A stretch of DNA of 64,000 nucleotides from Ceratodon purpureus (lineage: Eukaryota; Streptophyta; Bryopsida; Pseudoditrichales; Ditrichaceae), in NCBI GenBank assembly GCA_014871385.1, contig CM026426.1:38843799-38907798 (forward strand). Reading direction: 5' to 3'. A program made the translations under genes and the position numbers. Below the pieces are notes generated by a model. It saw only the letters and a list, made by a program, of their open reading frames with translations, did not search any database and had not been told where the DNA came from. Shown piece by piece: positions 23,550 through 35,899 of this stretch (positions are counted from its first letter, which is position 1; each line of letters begins with the position of its first letter).

Positions 23550-24156
23550 TGTTAAAGGGTGATTTAGCTCACTCTTTGAAAGCTAAGCTACTGTCCAAAT
23601 CTAAAGGAGAACTCAAGAAATTTTAGTACCCACCTAGTATTTCTACTTCTAGATCCTGCTCCTAGGCTGTACTCAACAAACCCAGCTCCTGCTCCATTCA
23701 GACTGCTATCAATGCAACTACCCAACACCCCATTTCCCACAAATCCCTAGTAATCAACACACACTCCAATGTATTCAAAGGGCTCTACTTGCAGCATTAA
23801 AGTCTGTCCCATACAATCAGTCCTACTCTAATCAGTCCTGCCCTGGCCTCCAACAACTTCCTACCATTCTAACATCATCTCCTAATCTCCATAGCCACAA
23901 CAAACTCTGCAAGAGAGTGAGAGAGAGAGTGAGAGCCGCCACCCTCACTCCTCACTAACCTCCCCCAAACCCTAGCCGCCCTTCAATCTGTCCATTTTTC
24001 ATCCAAGTCGATTTTTCATCCGACTGTCAAAACTTCATCCAAAACGCAGTAACTAAGAAATCCGCAGTAACCAACTGTTTTACTGCTCCTGGCAGTTTAC
24101 TGTTCCTGCTCCTGTTTTACTGCTCCTAGGTAAAAAGGCAAAAAATCCCTTTAACA
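23550..24156 (-). repeat. 5' LTR (607 bp)
   Basis: It is the partner of the copy at 10,112-10,718, with the same length, the same TG...CA ends and 9 substitutions between the two. The element's promoter should lie here, but I did not find an unambiguous TATA box. Confidence 0.97.
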
Positions 24157-24161
24157 GTCAC
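24157..24161. repeat. target-site duplication GTCAC, right
   Basis: It matches the five bases left of the element at 10,107-10,111. Confidence 0.95.
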
Positions 24162-24302
24162 CATCGCCTCATCCTTCAACAACCACGGCCGTGACAGCAA
24201 ACCCTGGCACCTCATCCGGGTGAGATCATCAATCAACTCGTTCATCTCCGACTCTCTCACCGGAGTGGCGGGACTAAGGACTCTACACTGAACGTGCGCC
24301 AT
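24157..24302 (-). pseudogene. retroelement-type accessory ORF, N-terminal part
   Basis: On the minus strand an ATG at 24,302 opens a frame (MAHVQCRVLSPATPV..., ending in a run like RPWLLKDEAMV) that reaches the LTR element. It is the first part of the ORF whose body is at 8,546-10,111. The two were parted by the insertion at GTCAC. Bases upstream, 24,303-24,700, look like untranslated DNA. Confidence 0.5.
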
Positions 24303-24763
24303 TTCTACGTCTCACTTCTCTCCCTTTGCGATCCGACAGCAAGAAACCCGGCTATCCAACTGCCAGTGAATCGGAAAAGACAAGACACCTCACCGCTCTT
24401 TCACTCTCTACTCCCAGTCCGCAAAAGGAACTCCAAACCCTAACACTCTCGCTTACTTATCCAGGGCATCATAAACGCTGCGGCAGCCCGTAATTGCAGC
24501 CGCCACCGTACCGAGCTAGGCACATATTCGAGTCATGATGACTTCCGCGTCGTCTCGGATCCTAGACGCGGTTACAGTAACGGTCAGTTCTCGGATCTTT
24601 GACCCGTTCCGAGGTTTTCTCTTCCAAGTTCCGGGACCAAGGTTCCGAGTATACTTTCCTGCATTAACTGTTTTAAGGTTCCTGGGGTATCCGGTTTGTG
24701 CTAACTCTTAATGCGGCTAGTGCCTAGCTAGTTTTCACCTAATTAACCAAAAAAAATGAAAAA
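24303..24763. other. spacer without a supported gene
   Basis: I see no gene, RNA or repeat here. It separates the start of the split accessory ORF from the CACTA transposase remnant. Confidence 0.5.
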
Positions 24764-26018
24764 TCAATGGAATACTAACTCCGGATGAGGCTCTTCCGGT
24801 TTATTCTGAGTTTCTCGGATCCCACACTCTGCGCTACGGAACATCTTCTTCAGACGTGGTGTTACGGGGAAAAATCTCGCAACCTTTTGGGGTACCTCAG
24901 ACCGCCTTGTCCTTTTCTTTTGAAGTGCACGACATTTTTGGCAATTCCGGGTTGTCGCAACACTATCATGCTGAATGTCCGAAAGAGTTAATCGAGGTTT
25001 ACATTCGAGCGGTTGTGTCGCTTGCCGGAACTTAGGAGCAAGTATGTGGCTCTCATACTAGAGTGCTCTGACCCGTTATATAATAGAGTAGCCGCAGCTT
25101 CCTCGAGGGCTCCAGCTGCTGCGTCGTCGTCGTTGGTATTCTCCCCCAAGGATAAATCTTCGTCTATGACGAAATCTGCAAAGACCCCAAGCTGAAATTC
25201 TGGAATTGCCTCTATGTCAACCGCTTTCCATGTACCTGCATGGGCTCGGGTTCACGTTCTACTAGATCGTCTTCGTCGTCGCATCTGTGGAGGTCCTCCG
25301 GATTGGCACCAGCATTGTATGGTATTGGAGGCTCATCACCATGGACAACTTTGTAGAAATTTTATTCAGGGACGTCACCATACAGGGGCTACTTGGCGGT
25401 TGTTTGTGTGTCATTATTACCACCGACATCATTCTCACATGCCTCAGTCGCTTCTCTGTAAATGCGGTCGGCAAGGTCCAGTGACTCTATCAGCATTTGC
25501 TGGACATCCATGCCACAATCAAGTGGTCCTTCAACGTTCCTGCTCCCTCGTACAGCAGATTTTGCACCATAGTACCAACTGACGTGATCGTCCCACTTGT
25601 CATCGGATGTATCAGCTTTGTATCCCTGAGGAGAATTGGAAATGAATTGGGGAAAGCAGAGAGTTATGTAGCAAAATCAAATAGGCCAAACGTCGTCGAT
25701 GTAAACAATGAAAATTTTGCACATGTTCTACTAAGATGTACACGTCAAACTCGGTGAATTGAAAAACAAATTAGGGTTGGACACATACCGCTGTAGACCC
25801 AAAGGACCAAGGATGTCGTTTGTTCGAGGCCAAGCACCTTCAGTAACTTGTGAGCACTTTCAGCGAGTGCTATTCCTTCATGCACAAGTTGCAAGGGCAT
25901 CGTAATCTGCGCTGCCTAGTAGATGTCTAGCCAAACTTATCTCCCTCTCAAGTAGCTTTGCCTCCCGAGCTTGAATCGTGCGTTCATCCGTAACGGCGCG
26001 CCTTATACTCGAAGCCAT
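24764..26018 (-). pseudogene. CACTA (En/Spm) TNP2-type transposase, N-terminal part, decayed
   Basis: An ATG at 26,018 opens MASSIRRAVTDERTIQ..., followed by a GT-AG intron (25,626-25,788, donor GCG|GTATGT, acceptor CTCCTCAG). Exon 2 has SDDKWDDHVSWYYGAKSAV and ends in stop and frame changes. Further down the strand come an acidic stretch with LEEAAATLLYNGSEHSSM, the place of the TNP2 'LYxGC..S' motif, and a block with NCQKCRALQ and FFPVTPRLKKMF. This last block matches the TNP2 signature of a Cys-x-x-Cys pair followed by PLTPRLxRLF. The segment between these two blocks is missing, so there is an internal deletion, and the catalytic Transposase_21 core is absent after 24,764. I count several frame changes. 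The CACTA call rests mainly on the PRL block. Confidence 0.62.
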
Positions 26019-27815
26019 TTAATCTTGAAGAGCAAACCTTGAGAGGGCTGGGTTATTCAGATACTATAGAAATTGTCCAAGACATAGTTTGTCGCGCACA
26101 GTCCAAGAAGAATCTCTAAATATAGGGAAATCAAGATAAAAATTGGATGGAACAAACACATGCAAGGCGTATAAAAAAATGCCCCTCAAGTGAGCACAAC
26201 AACGACAATCCTTGCGTAGTGTTCTCTATAACGCCATTGAAGATCTTATCCAAACCTAACATACAATCCAATCGTTTGCAAAACTTCCAAACAGTACTCT
26301 CATAGTTAAACAAAGTAGCATCACTTTATTAACATCACTGCCAGAGATTGCCCTGCCGTGAACGAGGTCACAACGAGTGAATCACCAATCGTAGCCCATG
26401 TGATTGCATGGGACTTTCACCTATACTTTGCTGCTAAGGCGATTATAAGTACCACACCAGTCTACAGTGAGAAGAGTAGGTTGTAACCCAAACTCACAGT
26501 TTTGTGGCAGGCTCAAAGCAGGCGGACTATGTGAATAAACTAGACGTCCTTCAATGGCGTGGGTGAATTCAGGCAACTTCCGCTTTGAGGAGCTCGCACT
26601 GTCTGCGAGGTCATCCTTGACGACGGGTACAGACGATATTACAATCTCATTGGATTTAGCCCTTCCTAGTAGGGAGAATGCTAAATGCTTTGTAGGGAAG
26701 GATAAGGCGGGACAGCGCGCCTCGGCATCCACCGTGGATCGTCACCATGGACGGCCCTGTTTTCCTAGCGCTTCCTCTCCTGGGTGACTCCTCGTCCCGG
26801 TAACTCGTCACGTCGCGTAACACTGTGACATTTGTCGACTACCTAGTGACACTAAACACTGAGAACTGATGTGACACTAATTTGCCCTACTGACCGTGAC
26901 CAACGAAAATTGACGTCATGCCACGTCATTCGTTTTCCATCTCCAAGTAGCGACTAGGGTTTTCCAATATTTTGTGGGACGTACGTTTAGTTAGCATTGT
27001 GATGGAGGAATTGCGGTTTCCAATTGATTGAGAGACATGGGTTTGTAGTCTTCTATTCCGTACCTTCTAGAGTTTAGAGGGAAATCAATTGCACCATCTA
27101 GTTGTTATTGTCTGTTAATTCAGTCCAAGTTGTAAACTGCGCATTATTACGCCATCATCATGCAAATCAGCGTGGAAATGACATCTTTACTATGGCGCGA
27201 GAGCAGTGCCTTCATGTTGGAGAAAGAGCTCCTTTGCGGACATCGTTCCTATGGAGGTAAGTTTTTTTTTAATGTCAGCTTCATATTTCCCTTCAATCGG
27301 GATAGTTTGATTTTTGAAATGTCATTCTCTACTGTTCAAATCTCTGATCTTTGCATAGCATCCAAGAGCTCCGTGGAGACGTCGTCAGATGCCGAGTTCT
27401 CATTCTGGTGTATACCAAGGTGCGAGAGTATATAGTTATAAGGGTTTCATCTTTGTTTTCATTTCTTTACGGTCTACGACAATATCACGCTCTTGAAATA
27501 ATCTTATCTTTGCGGTTTAGTGTTTTAGGGTGAAAGTTATGTTCCCCTCCCGCCATATTCCATTTCTAGCTTCGAAAGTAGAGAGATGGTTGGGTTTTTT
27601 AGGTTGTTGCGTCTTGAGCCTTCGTATACTCACCTAGGGTTTCTAGCAGAGACCACTATCAAAGCGTTGAGGCAGACTGGTTCTATTCTCCTGTGCTATG
27701 CCGAAGCGGGTGCGATAGTATCGTTGGTATGGTAAATAGGTATAGATATATCTCTTTCTTTCTTACAAGTTGTGTAAAGTGTGGAGCAGGTACAGGGGTT
27801 TGCAAAGCTAACAAC
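26019..27815. other. intergenic region without a recognised gene
   Basis: Short frames occur on both strands near 26.4-26.8 and 27.2-27.5 kb, but I cannot support any of them. Bases 26,820-26,910 contain several GTGACACTAA-type words, one of which could belong to a transposon end. The stretch just before 27,816 may hold the promoter of the next plus-strand gene. Confidence 0.4.
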
Positions 27816-30800
27816 ATGGAGGAGAAACCTGTGACACTGAAGGTGGTGATCTACGGTTATTCCTACGACGTGAAGTACCCAAGTCTTTGGAGGGTGCAGG
27901 ATTTGAGTAGGGAATTTGCAACCATGTGTAAAGGAAAGGTGAAGGAGTGCGCGAGGAGGTGGTTTTTTGTATGTATTCATTGTGGCAGAGACGAATTCAG
28001 CAATAAGATGATGTTGAATCGCCATAGATACATCGACGGCTGCCTCGATGCAAAGTATCCAGACATGACTATGGCCTTGTTGCTCCCTTACCCGGATTTC
28101 AAATGTGGGGAAGGAAAAATGGTGGAAGTAATGTGCAAAAAGACACCCCCTTCGAAGAAGATACGCGTAAGTCTTCAGCGTTGCTCAGGCAATGGTGGAG
28201 GACAGCCGACGGAAGTGGGAGATAATTGTTCCGTGGAGGATGTTCACAAAGAAGAAACTAATGACAGAATTGATGGGACGATTACGCCTGAGGCAGACAT
28301 ACTTTACAAAAACGTGGGTTTTGTGAAGGCAAAGGGTAAGGAAGGTGCAAATTGGAGGAAGGGTTAGAGAATCACGTCGAATGCTGAGCCGTCACCATTC
28401 AGGAGTTGCCAAAAGAGTGCTACGCCGGATCCTTGTGATTCAACGGAGCTGAAGACTATTGACAGAGACTAGTTGGTGGCAAAAGGAGAACATGATTTGG
28501 ACGATATCAGTAACGCTGAAGACGCGGACAAAGACAAAACGTTATTAGGTGGAGAAACAAAGACAGTCATTGCTGTCCAGATGGATGTGTTGCAGAGGTC
28601 AGTGTCACTTGGAGTCTCCCCGACTCATGGTAGTGGGACAAGAGTGAGAACTGTGGCCTCGTCATGCAGCAAATTTAAAGGTGGCGTGTCGACAATATGT
28701 TGTGACACTAATGTCGAGGTTGAAATGTCACTGGATGAAGAAGTACCAAATCAATTACGGGGGCCTATTGTCAAAGAAACTCTGCAGCGTAAGGCGGAGG
28801 AGAAGAAATTGGAGAAAAATTGTCGCAAGAAGGGAAAGCCACTCAAAAACCAGATTGGCCGTGATACATTGGGTATTGAGGTAAGTATAAAACAACAAGC
28901 TATTGATACATTACATGATAGGTTTACAGTTAGGTTTAGGGATGGGGTGGAGAGGTCTACATTCGGATAAAGGGCTCCTTCTCTGGATACTCAAGGTATT
29001 CGAAGTTCTGTAGGAGAAATAGGAAATGGCGTAAAGAGTACATATTCTCTAGAGATAGAGGTAGAGAATATCAATTGTCCTAGGGGTTTGTCGTGTGACG
29101 TTGTAGATGAATTTCTGCTGTGTCACAATGGTCTTCAAATGAGAGACGATCTGCCACTACTTGACAGTCCATCACAACGACATTTGTTAGTGTCACGGTT
29201 GCAACCTGAGGAGGAACTCAGAAGTATTTAGGTATGGAAAGAGGACTTCTACCATATCGAGGACCTCTAAAATTACTAGGCGGACGGGAAAGGGTACTCT
29301 GGGCCATTCACGTACTATTCCGCGACATTGGAGAAGTTCCAGAGCCGTCGAGACCTGCTGAACCATATTGCAAAGGACCACATAACTAAGATATGTAGAG
29401 GATCAGACTCCGTTTTACGTCATCCGCCGGACCTCGTCTACCCCGAGGAGCCTCCAATGCCCGGGTTGTATCATTTGCGGGAGATGGCGGTGGACGTGAC
29501 ACTGTTCTGGAATTGGGACAGTGAGAGTAGAAACAATTTCGTGACTTGATGGAATGAAGATATCACGTGCGCTGAATTTTGAGAGAAGTTGATGCGTCTC
29601 GTATATTGGTGGATCCGAAAGAAGATTAGTGCCATGGATGAAACGAATGTGTACTTAGTAGTTTGTCTGAGTACGGTTTACGGTTGTTTTTGTATTTTTA
29701 CAATAATTTCATTTGTAATTTTGATGCAGGGAGATAAGAAGACTCCGTTGGCTCCAAGTCTCATTGACGCGATTCAGCTGGCGATTGATAATCTTGTGTT
29801 GAGTGTCTAGGAAGGGGCTCCCTACACAGACGTGGTACCGCTAGGACAATACGTCGAGTGGAAAATTGAGTACGACCAATGCCGCAATGCTTTGGATGCG
29901 TATCGCCACAAATTGCGTCAATCTGAGATTAAGCATGCGGCTGTGGCTACGATGAAATTCAAGGAGAAGAACGGCCATGTATATGAAGAGGTTCAATGGG
30001 ACTGGTCTCCCATCTGGCGCATTATATCGGCTAACGAGGAACTACTCAGCAAACTCCCTGTATTACTGTGGCGACATGATGGTAAGTTTTAACCAGGGCA
30101 TTGCAATGTCTTTTCCACTTCTTTGACAATATCGTGGAAAACTTTCTCTTTACTGGGGGGAACTATATAGGGAATAAGCTCTTTTCTTGACTACTGTCGT
30201 ATCTATCAGATTGTGACATTTTGTTCTGTGGTTTAGGTATCGAGGCGAAGGAAGTGAGGAGGTTACTATGTGAAAATTGGCTGGAAGCGAGATCACCGCC
30301 AGCGTTGGTGTACGTATTTAAGGTACTCTTTAAATGTCTCTACGGACCGTAAAGACTACTCACTTGCCTTGTTTACGGGTCAACGGACATAATCATTAGA
30401 GCGGAGTGCAGGTTCGTTCGCAATATCCAGTGCGCACTGTCTATCTTCATGGCCGAAGGGTTGTACACGTACTCCGGAGTTTCATTCAGGTTCGGTGAGA
30501 CGTTGCGATCAAAGGTTATGAGGATAGTAGATAAGATAAACAGAGGGCAAGGCGAGGATATATTTGACAGCGTACTTGGATGAATTTGTAGAGTTAGAGT
30601 GAGGGCCTTGCAATACTTGGCGGTGTATCAAGCTATGAAGTTCAACCGTGTATGAAGAAATACGTCACACGAGCAGTGGAAGGAACATATGAAGACGTGG
30701 GATAAGATACTGCGGACACGGAAGGAGCACAATGTCGGATGGGTGGCGATTGTGCACACTCCAAACTCGAATCGAGGAGTTGCCGCTTCTCGACTTAGGA

Positions 30801-31162
30801 TTCAAGAGACAGTGTGCGACATTTCAGAGACACTTAGGAGGGAATATACAACTTAATTGACAGTCTGTGCAAAGGAATTCAGTGACAAAGTGGCACTAGA
30901 AGATCACTCTATGCGGCAGGGTGGGATTTCTTCGTCCATCCACTTTGAAACTCAGTTGGTACCACTGACATATGCTATGTTGGGAGAGTATGGAACAGAG
31001 TCAGATCTGCAGAATACTATTCAGCCGCAGATACAACATAGTACAGGACTTACAGAATCAAATGTCCCAGAAACACACCACACAGAGGAGGACCCAATTG
31101 TGTTACAGGACAGAGAGAATCAAAGGTTGTTCTTGGTGGTGTCTCTTAGAATGAGGATATGA
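27816..31162 (+). pseudogene. unrecognised intron-bearing gene with C2H2-like finger, decayed
   Basis: The ATG at 27,816 (MEEKPVTLKVV...) starts a 550-bp frame with one C2H2-like finger, CIHCGRDEFSNKMMLNRHR. Further frames follow in the same direction. One ends at an excellent donor (ATTGAG|GTAAGT, 28,881). A second finger-like piece is SRRDLLNHIAKDHITKI at 29.34 kb. An exon starts after TTTGATGCAG at 29,729, and a GT-AG intron lies at about 30,083-30,235. Several stops interrupt the exons. One, a TAG at 29,808-29,810, would be CAG before a single C-to-T change. Later pieces (AECRFVRNIQCALSIFMAEG, DKILRTRKEHNVGWVAIVHT) look like a folded domain I do not know. It may be a second gene of a CACTA-type element or an old captured gene. 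Confidence 0.42.
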
Positions 31163-31661
31163 AGCACGAGTTGCCCGGGAGTAAGCCTGGTGTCGAAGAC
31201 AAGTATGGTAAGGATATCATACACCATGCATGACCATATTCGTTATTTTGAGACAATTTCAGAACTTTGAGAATTTTTGCCTACAATTTCAGCAATTGTT
31301 TTTAGACAATTTGAACTTTTTTTTGACTTTCTAATTATAGATTATCCTCGACTCGAGGAAAATCTTCCTATATATAGTCAAAAAGTTTTTGACAAATATA
31401 GAATCAATCAAGAAATCAATGAAAAAGCTATAGTCAAGCATTAAATTGAGACTATGAAAAGTCTCAATATAAAGAATATGGTGTTATGCGGGCCTTGGAA
31501 TTCATACAGAAAATTTTCAAGTGGAGGCTGGTACAGCTGCCTCAACAGTTTCCATCCCTGGCAGTGATGGCAAACAAGCTGCCCAGTATATTAGTGTCAC
31601 AGATGTAGACGGTGTTCCATCCGACGGCACACTAGTTGATGTGAGGTGCAGCGTGATTTGA
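31163..31661. other. AT-rich spacer
   Basis: The stretch is AT-rich and repeats ACAATTTCAG-like words around 31.25-31.31 kb. The sequence CTATATATAG near 31.37 kb could be a TATA element. I see no gene. Confidence 0.4.
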
Positions 31662-32057
31662 GTGTCTTCAATTCCTTCCGACGTTACTTCTGCCGATCAA
31701 AGTATCAGTGATCCTGAGGGGTATTCAATTCTACCTGACGTAACTGTCACGGAGCAGTGTGTCAGCGTCACTGTAACATCTTCGGATGTCAAGGTCTCAC
31801 AGTCACCTCGTTCCGACATCATTGAGGCTAATTGGGGCATTTGTATCACACTAGATCACCGAGAAGTTGAGGCTATTGGGAGGGATTCGGATTCTCTTGG
31901 AGGGTCCAAGGTGACTAATACGGTGACGGCAGTTGCTCATGTTACAATTCCAGGCCTTCCTACCGTGGACAGTGATTCGAAGCCCGCTGTGACACTCGAA
32001 GAACGTACATTAACTTCGCCGGGATCTACTCAGGAGAATCTTCCTCAAAAATCGTGA
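31662..32057 (+). pseudogene. Ser/Thr/Val-rich hypothetical frame
   Basis: This is a 131-codon open frame of low complexity (SDVTSADQS, TVTEQCVSVTVTSSDVKV). The same amino-acid style continues upstream to about 31.5 kb past a stop. I do not recognise it. It may be the 3' end of the gene at 27.8-31.2 kb, or it may not be coding. Confidence 0.3.
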
Positions 32058-32145
32058 CATTCTTGAGGGACAGTCTTTGCCAAGTGTTGTAACCCCTTTT
32101 TTGATATAAAGCTAGTTCTACAACACTGCACATGCAGGTGACAAC

Positions 32146-33008
32146 ATGGTCGTGGAGGAGACCATGTCCTTCCAGGACCCAAGCTTCCACCAGTGGATGA
32201 AGGGCAATCTGGATGCCAACATGCATACACCTTACAAAGGTGTCTCTATTATACCCGGCAACAATGGACCACAGGTGCCATGTGTGGAGAAGGATTCAGC
32301 TTGTAGGAATCTAAGTACTACATTTGACGAGGAGGAGTTCAACCTTCTTGAAGTTTTTGAGATGCTATATATGATGGCAAAGGAAGCTGAGAGCTTCATC
32401 GAAGCATGTTGTGAAGCTGCATGGATTCAAGCTTTTGTGAAGCTGACTTATATGTCGGAGCATGTTTTGGCAATAGGATTTAATCTGGAGTTGTGTGCAG
32501 TTGTCTTTGAGCAGGTGTCAGCAGCCACTTTGAGTTTCAACAATGTGCTCCCAGTTTGTATCTTGCACGATGGAAGATGGGTCAAGCTCAACGCTGTGTA
32601 GCAAACTTTTGCTGAAGCAGAACTTGTACACAGTAACTCTATCAATAGCTCTGCATGAAGAGCTTTCACTTTCTTGACCCAGAAGTAGGATTTGGCCGGC
32701 TGAGCGGATTAAAGCAGTGCCCGCCAATCAGAGGAAGAAGATGAGCACATCGAGGAGTATCGGAGCAAAAGAACATGAGTTCAAAACCTTTGCACTTCAA
32801 AACCACTGGAAAGAAAATGAGTTGGGCCGCTGACGTGGCCAAGCAAGCCGCCAACGAGGCAGAAAGGGATCACTGGATTCTCATCGAGGAGGCCTCCACC
32901 CTCCTCAATGAGATTTCAGTACTTGAAAAACTTCCAGTGGCTACAACTAATGAAAAAACGACACCCGTAGTCAGGGGAGGCATCAAGTGGCCACAATCAA
33001 AGTTCTGA
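32146..33008 (+). pseudogene. helical-bundle hypothetical protein, broken
   Basis: The first frame (32,146-32,601, 151 codons) contains an alpha-helical block: EEFNLLEVFEMLYMMAKEAE, then SFIEACCEAAWIQAFVKL, then ICM-like helices. The pattern resembles the N-terminal helical bundle (HeLo/MCAfunc-like) of plant kinases and NLR-related proteins, but the match is loose. After it the frame changes, and a last piece from 32,775 (MSSKPLHFKTTGKKMSWAAD...) reads 77 codons to a stop at 33,008. At least two frame changes are needed to cover the whole stretch, so it is probably a pseudogene or a captured fragment. Confidence 0.3.
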
Positions 33009-34396
33009 ACACCCCTAATGCCGCTATCGAACAACCAGAAAAGCAACCCTTCTCTTGTTTTTGACACTTTTCTCTTGATTCATAGTTGTTTCCGGACATC
33101 TTTTCTTGTATTGTATGCGTGACCTTTGTCTTCTTGTCAACTTTGCTTGCAACTCCTCATATTTCCATAAAGAGAATAGCTACACAGAACAAGGTACTCC
33201 ATGTCCACATTTAGTACAACTAAGAAGATGAATACAATAGAAAATGACCACGTGTATATCAATAGCATGAAGAATAATCGGATTTTGAGATTGAGTAATA
33301 ATGACATACTTGCAAAGCTCTTGAGTGGGTATGGAGTTCTAAGTCATATATTTGTGGATGTCAAGTACGTCCGTGTGAATATTTTAGATCTTTCGCGGCA
33401 CACTCTAGTACTTTCCCATTTATCTTTTCATCCACCTCCATATTCCACATTTGTTGTTTGATGTAACGAGATAGATTAGTGTAATCTTTAACAAATCCAA
33501 GGGCTTTGTCTGCTATGTAACCGGTTGCCATGTATGCCTCCAACTTGTACTTGTTTCTAATTGAATTTTATAATTCACAAAGGTAATCCTCCATACCGTA
33601 GCATCACCTACTATGAACATGACCCATTAGAAAAAAGTTGGGGTCTCCAAGTGCCAAACTTGCATTTCTAATTACCGTCCACAATAAATCGGAAAATAGA
33701 GCCTCTACCTTGGCGTATAAAGTGGTGACATTGGATTTTGAACTGTTGCCACCAATGAAAGCACAATGTGAAAAACAGTATATTATGTTGGTACCATTAG
33801 TCGTGGTACTGTTGAAAATAATATTAGATTAATGTACCATTGTCCCATGTCCTCCCAATATGACTTGGAAACAATATATAGTTGAGTGTACATTTGAAGA
33901 CTAGTCCTACGTTTCTTTTGTAGAGCCACCAATGATGTGATCACAAAAGGAAATGTTGTGACTACAAAAGGAAATGTTGTGACCAACAAGTGCATTTCAG
34001 ATTCGGTAGAAATCAAGAACAAGGAAGAAATGAGTGTGACACTAAATTGGAGGATTGGTGGAAACACCACTCTTAATGGATTGCTGAGATGCATTGTATG
34101 TCTGAACGCATGCCAGTATATGCTTCCAAAATGTTTGGAGGTACATAGTTGATGCATGTGCCGAGGTTGGTAGGGCAGTTTTACATCCACACTGGTTTTA
34201 ACGTGGTTAATTGTGCATTTTGTGATGGAGATTCGTAGGCTATGTTCCGAGGAGGCAGCAGTGAGCCTTTCATAAGACATACAATGTACAAGGAGAGTGG
34301 ATTCCAACAAGGTATGAGAGGTTGTCATGGGTAATGCTAAATCCAAGGAGACATGGAACATGAACAAGAGAGGTTGGCAAACATAGAGGTGAGAGC
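33009..34396. other. mostly non-coding, with a 21-bp direct repeat
   Basis: No gene is supported. Bases 33,943-33,963 and 33,964-33,984 are two tandem copies of a 21-bp unit beginning ACAAAAGGAAATGTTGTGAC. Words of the GTTGGNAACAA type begin to appear from about 34.2 kb, marking the decayed parent element described below. Confidence 0.5.
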
Positions 34397-35899
34397 ATGA
34401 GGGGGTCCTACAAAGCTGAGGTTGTAGACTTTCAATTTAAGCTTGATGGATGCAAGAATGTTTGCAACAAGCCGGAGTTGGAAGCAATGTTGGTAAAACA
34501 TGCATACCATTGGGATCAAGTGCTCCTAGATAGGAGATTTGGTACGATCATGTTTCATCTAATTGTAAGTGTATATGACTTTCTAGATGCCACCAAATTT
34601 GTTTTTCATCCAGCATCACTGCCTTTCAATTTCACATTGCACAGGCATTGCACTGTTACTTACTGATATGGTTTCTCATGTTGTCTGTTGGTAACAATTC
34701 AGTACCAATTCTTCTTTGAAGACTGGGTGGACCCGCTCTCAATATGTTCAGTAATCGTTGTCATGCATAGCGAAATTGGAAAATCAACTCAGAGTGAGAG
34801 GTTCTACAATAAACTGCTTTAGGATGGAAATTTCTTTTCTAACCCTGTCTCTGTGCCACCTACACCAAGAGTTCAATACGGATCAGTTAAGCCGCTATTG
34901 TTGCCACCATTGACTGCTCCTGATTGGTCTCTCGAAGACATGTACACCAACAAAGCGTGCCTTTTCAAGCTTCGGGCGGATTCCCAAGCTGTGACAAAGC
35001 TCACTACTAGCAGCCGCATGGGCCACCTCCAATGATTCATGATGTTGCATGTGTTTGTTGATCTTTTCAAGTGTGAAGAAGACACAATCAGACGCACGTT
35101 TGTCCTTTTTGTTATCAACACTCTCTCTAATGAGTTGTTTACAAGCCTCATGGATGCAGGTTGGCAAAAAAATATTGTCCTTGGTAAAGACATTGTGAGG
35201 TATACTATATCAATGGACACCGTAACCTTTAGATACGGAAACTTCTCTTGGCAAATGGTACTGTTGGTAGCACCTTGCTAACAACGCTATGCTGGCACTA
35301 TGTGTTGGCTAGCTTTGTTGAAAATGCATGAAACCAATGCCATTAGAGTTTTTCCTGCCCTTAAATTGTTGAAGAAATTAACTTCAGACTTGCTGAGATG
35401 TGTATTGTGGGCTGAAGGTACCACGCAGCTCGTACAACACTGTACACCAACTTCAAATACAGAACAGAATGATTGGCACAAGATGGTGTAAGTTGGCAAC
35501 AAATAGATGGAGTGCACAAGAAGGACACGGTAGTGCCTCCTTGCTTGTTCAAAGGTGTAACAGTGGCAAGGTTTCAAGTGGGTCAAACATGGCTGTTGTC
35601 ACACATTTGCAGAGAGGTTGTAATAACCTTAGGAGGTGTGGTTCCAGAAGATTTCCGCTTCAGAGTCCAATGAGAAGGGTTTTTGGACTTCTATGTGAAC
35701 CGCATGCATGAGGAAGCCAACTTGTTACCACAAGTCCTTCCTCTGCAGACATTTGAAATAGTAGAAGTTACTACCTAGTTAGAATAGCTTGAAGTTGAAA
35801 AGAGTGTAGAAAGAAATGAGTTGCCAGCAACCACGTTCATTGGACAGCTAGGAGCATCCTTTAAAAACAAAACGTTGGAAACATCGTTGTGTAATGAAG
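34397..35899 (+). pseudogene. parent-element gene C, decayed, cut by the MULE
   Basis: A series of frames in the same direction looks like one old gene. The pieces are KAEVVDFQFKLDGCKNVC, WSLEDMYTNKACLFKLRADS, RRTFVLFVINTLSNELFTSL, MDAGWQKNIVLGKDIVRY, FQVGQTWLLSHICREVV and ELPATTFIGQLGASF. They are separated by stops and frame changes. I do not know a named family. The gene runs into the MULE insertion at 35,900, and its last codons resume at 51,035 after the 10-bp target duplication. It shares the TTGGAAACAA-rich surroundings of the minus-strand remnants beyond 51 kb, so I take all three as parts of one decayed element. Confidence 0.42.
35890..35899. repeat. MULE target-site duplication TGTAATGAAG, left
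   Basis: The same ten bases recur at 51,035-51,044 directly outside the other inverted end. Mutator-like elements make 9-11 bp duplications. Confidence 0.85.

Larger units (their letters stand above)
10112..24156 (-). mobile_element. Ty3/gypsy LTR retrotransposon, 14.0 kb, with extra ORFs after integrase
   Basis: The element is bounded by two 607-bp direct LTRs that start TGTTAAAG and end TTTAACA, with the 5-bp duplication GTCAC outside. It reads on the minus strand: 5' LTR (23,550-24,156), primer site, leader with short tandem repeats, gag, protease, reverse transcriptase, RNase H, integrase, then about 4.7 kb of further ORFs, a polypurine tract and the 3' LTR. The order RT-RNase H-integrase makes it Ty3/gypsy (Metaviridae-like). 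All parts are present. The coding part is broken, with roughly five breaks in gag-pol. The LTRs differ at 9 of 607 sites (about 1.5%), so the insertion is recent. It landed in another retroelement-type ORF read in the same direction. Confidence 0.95.

Noticed and set aside
26840-26910. CACTA terminal repeat at the GTGACACTAA words
   Set aside because: No inverted partner with a 3-bp duplication could be found on the other side, so the words alone do not define an end.
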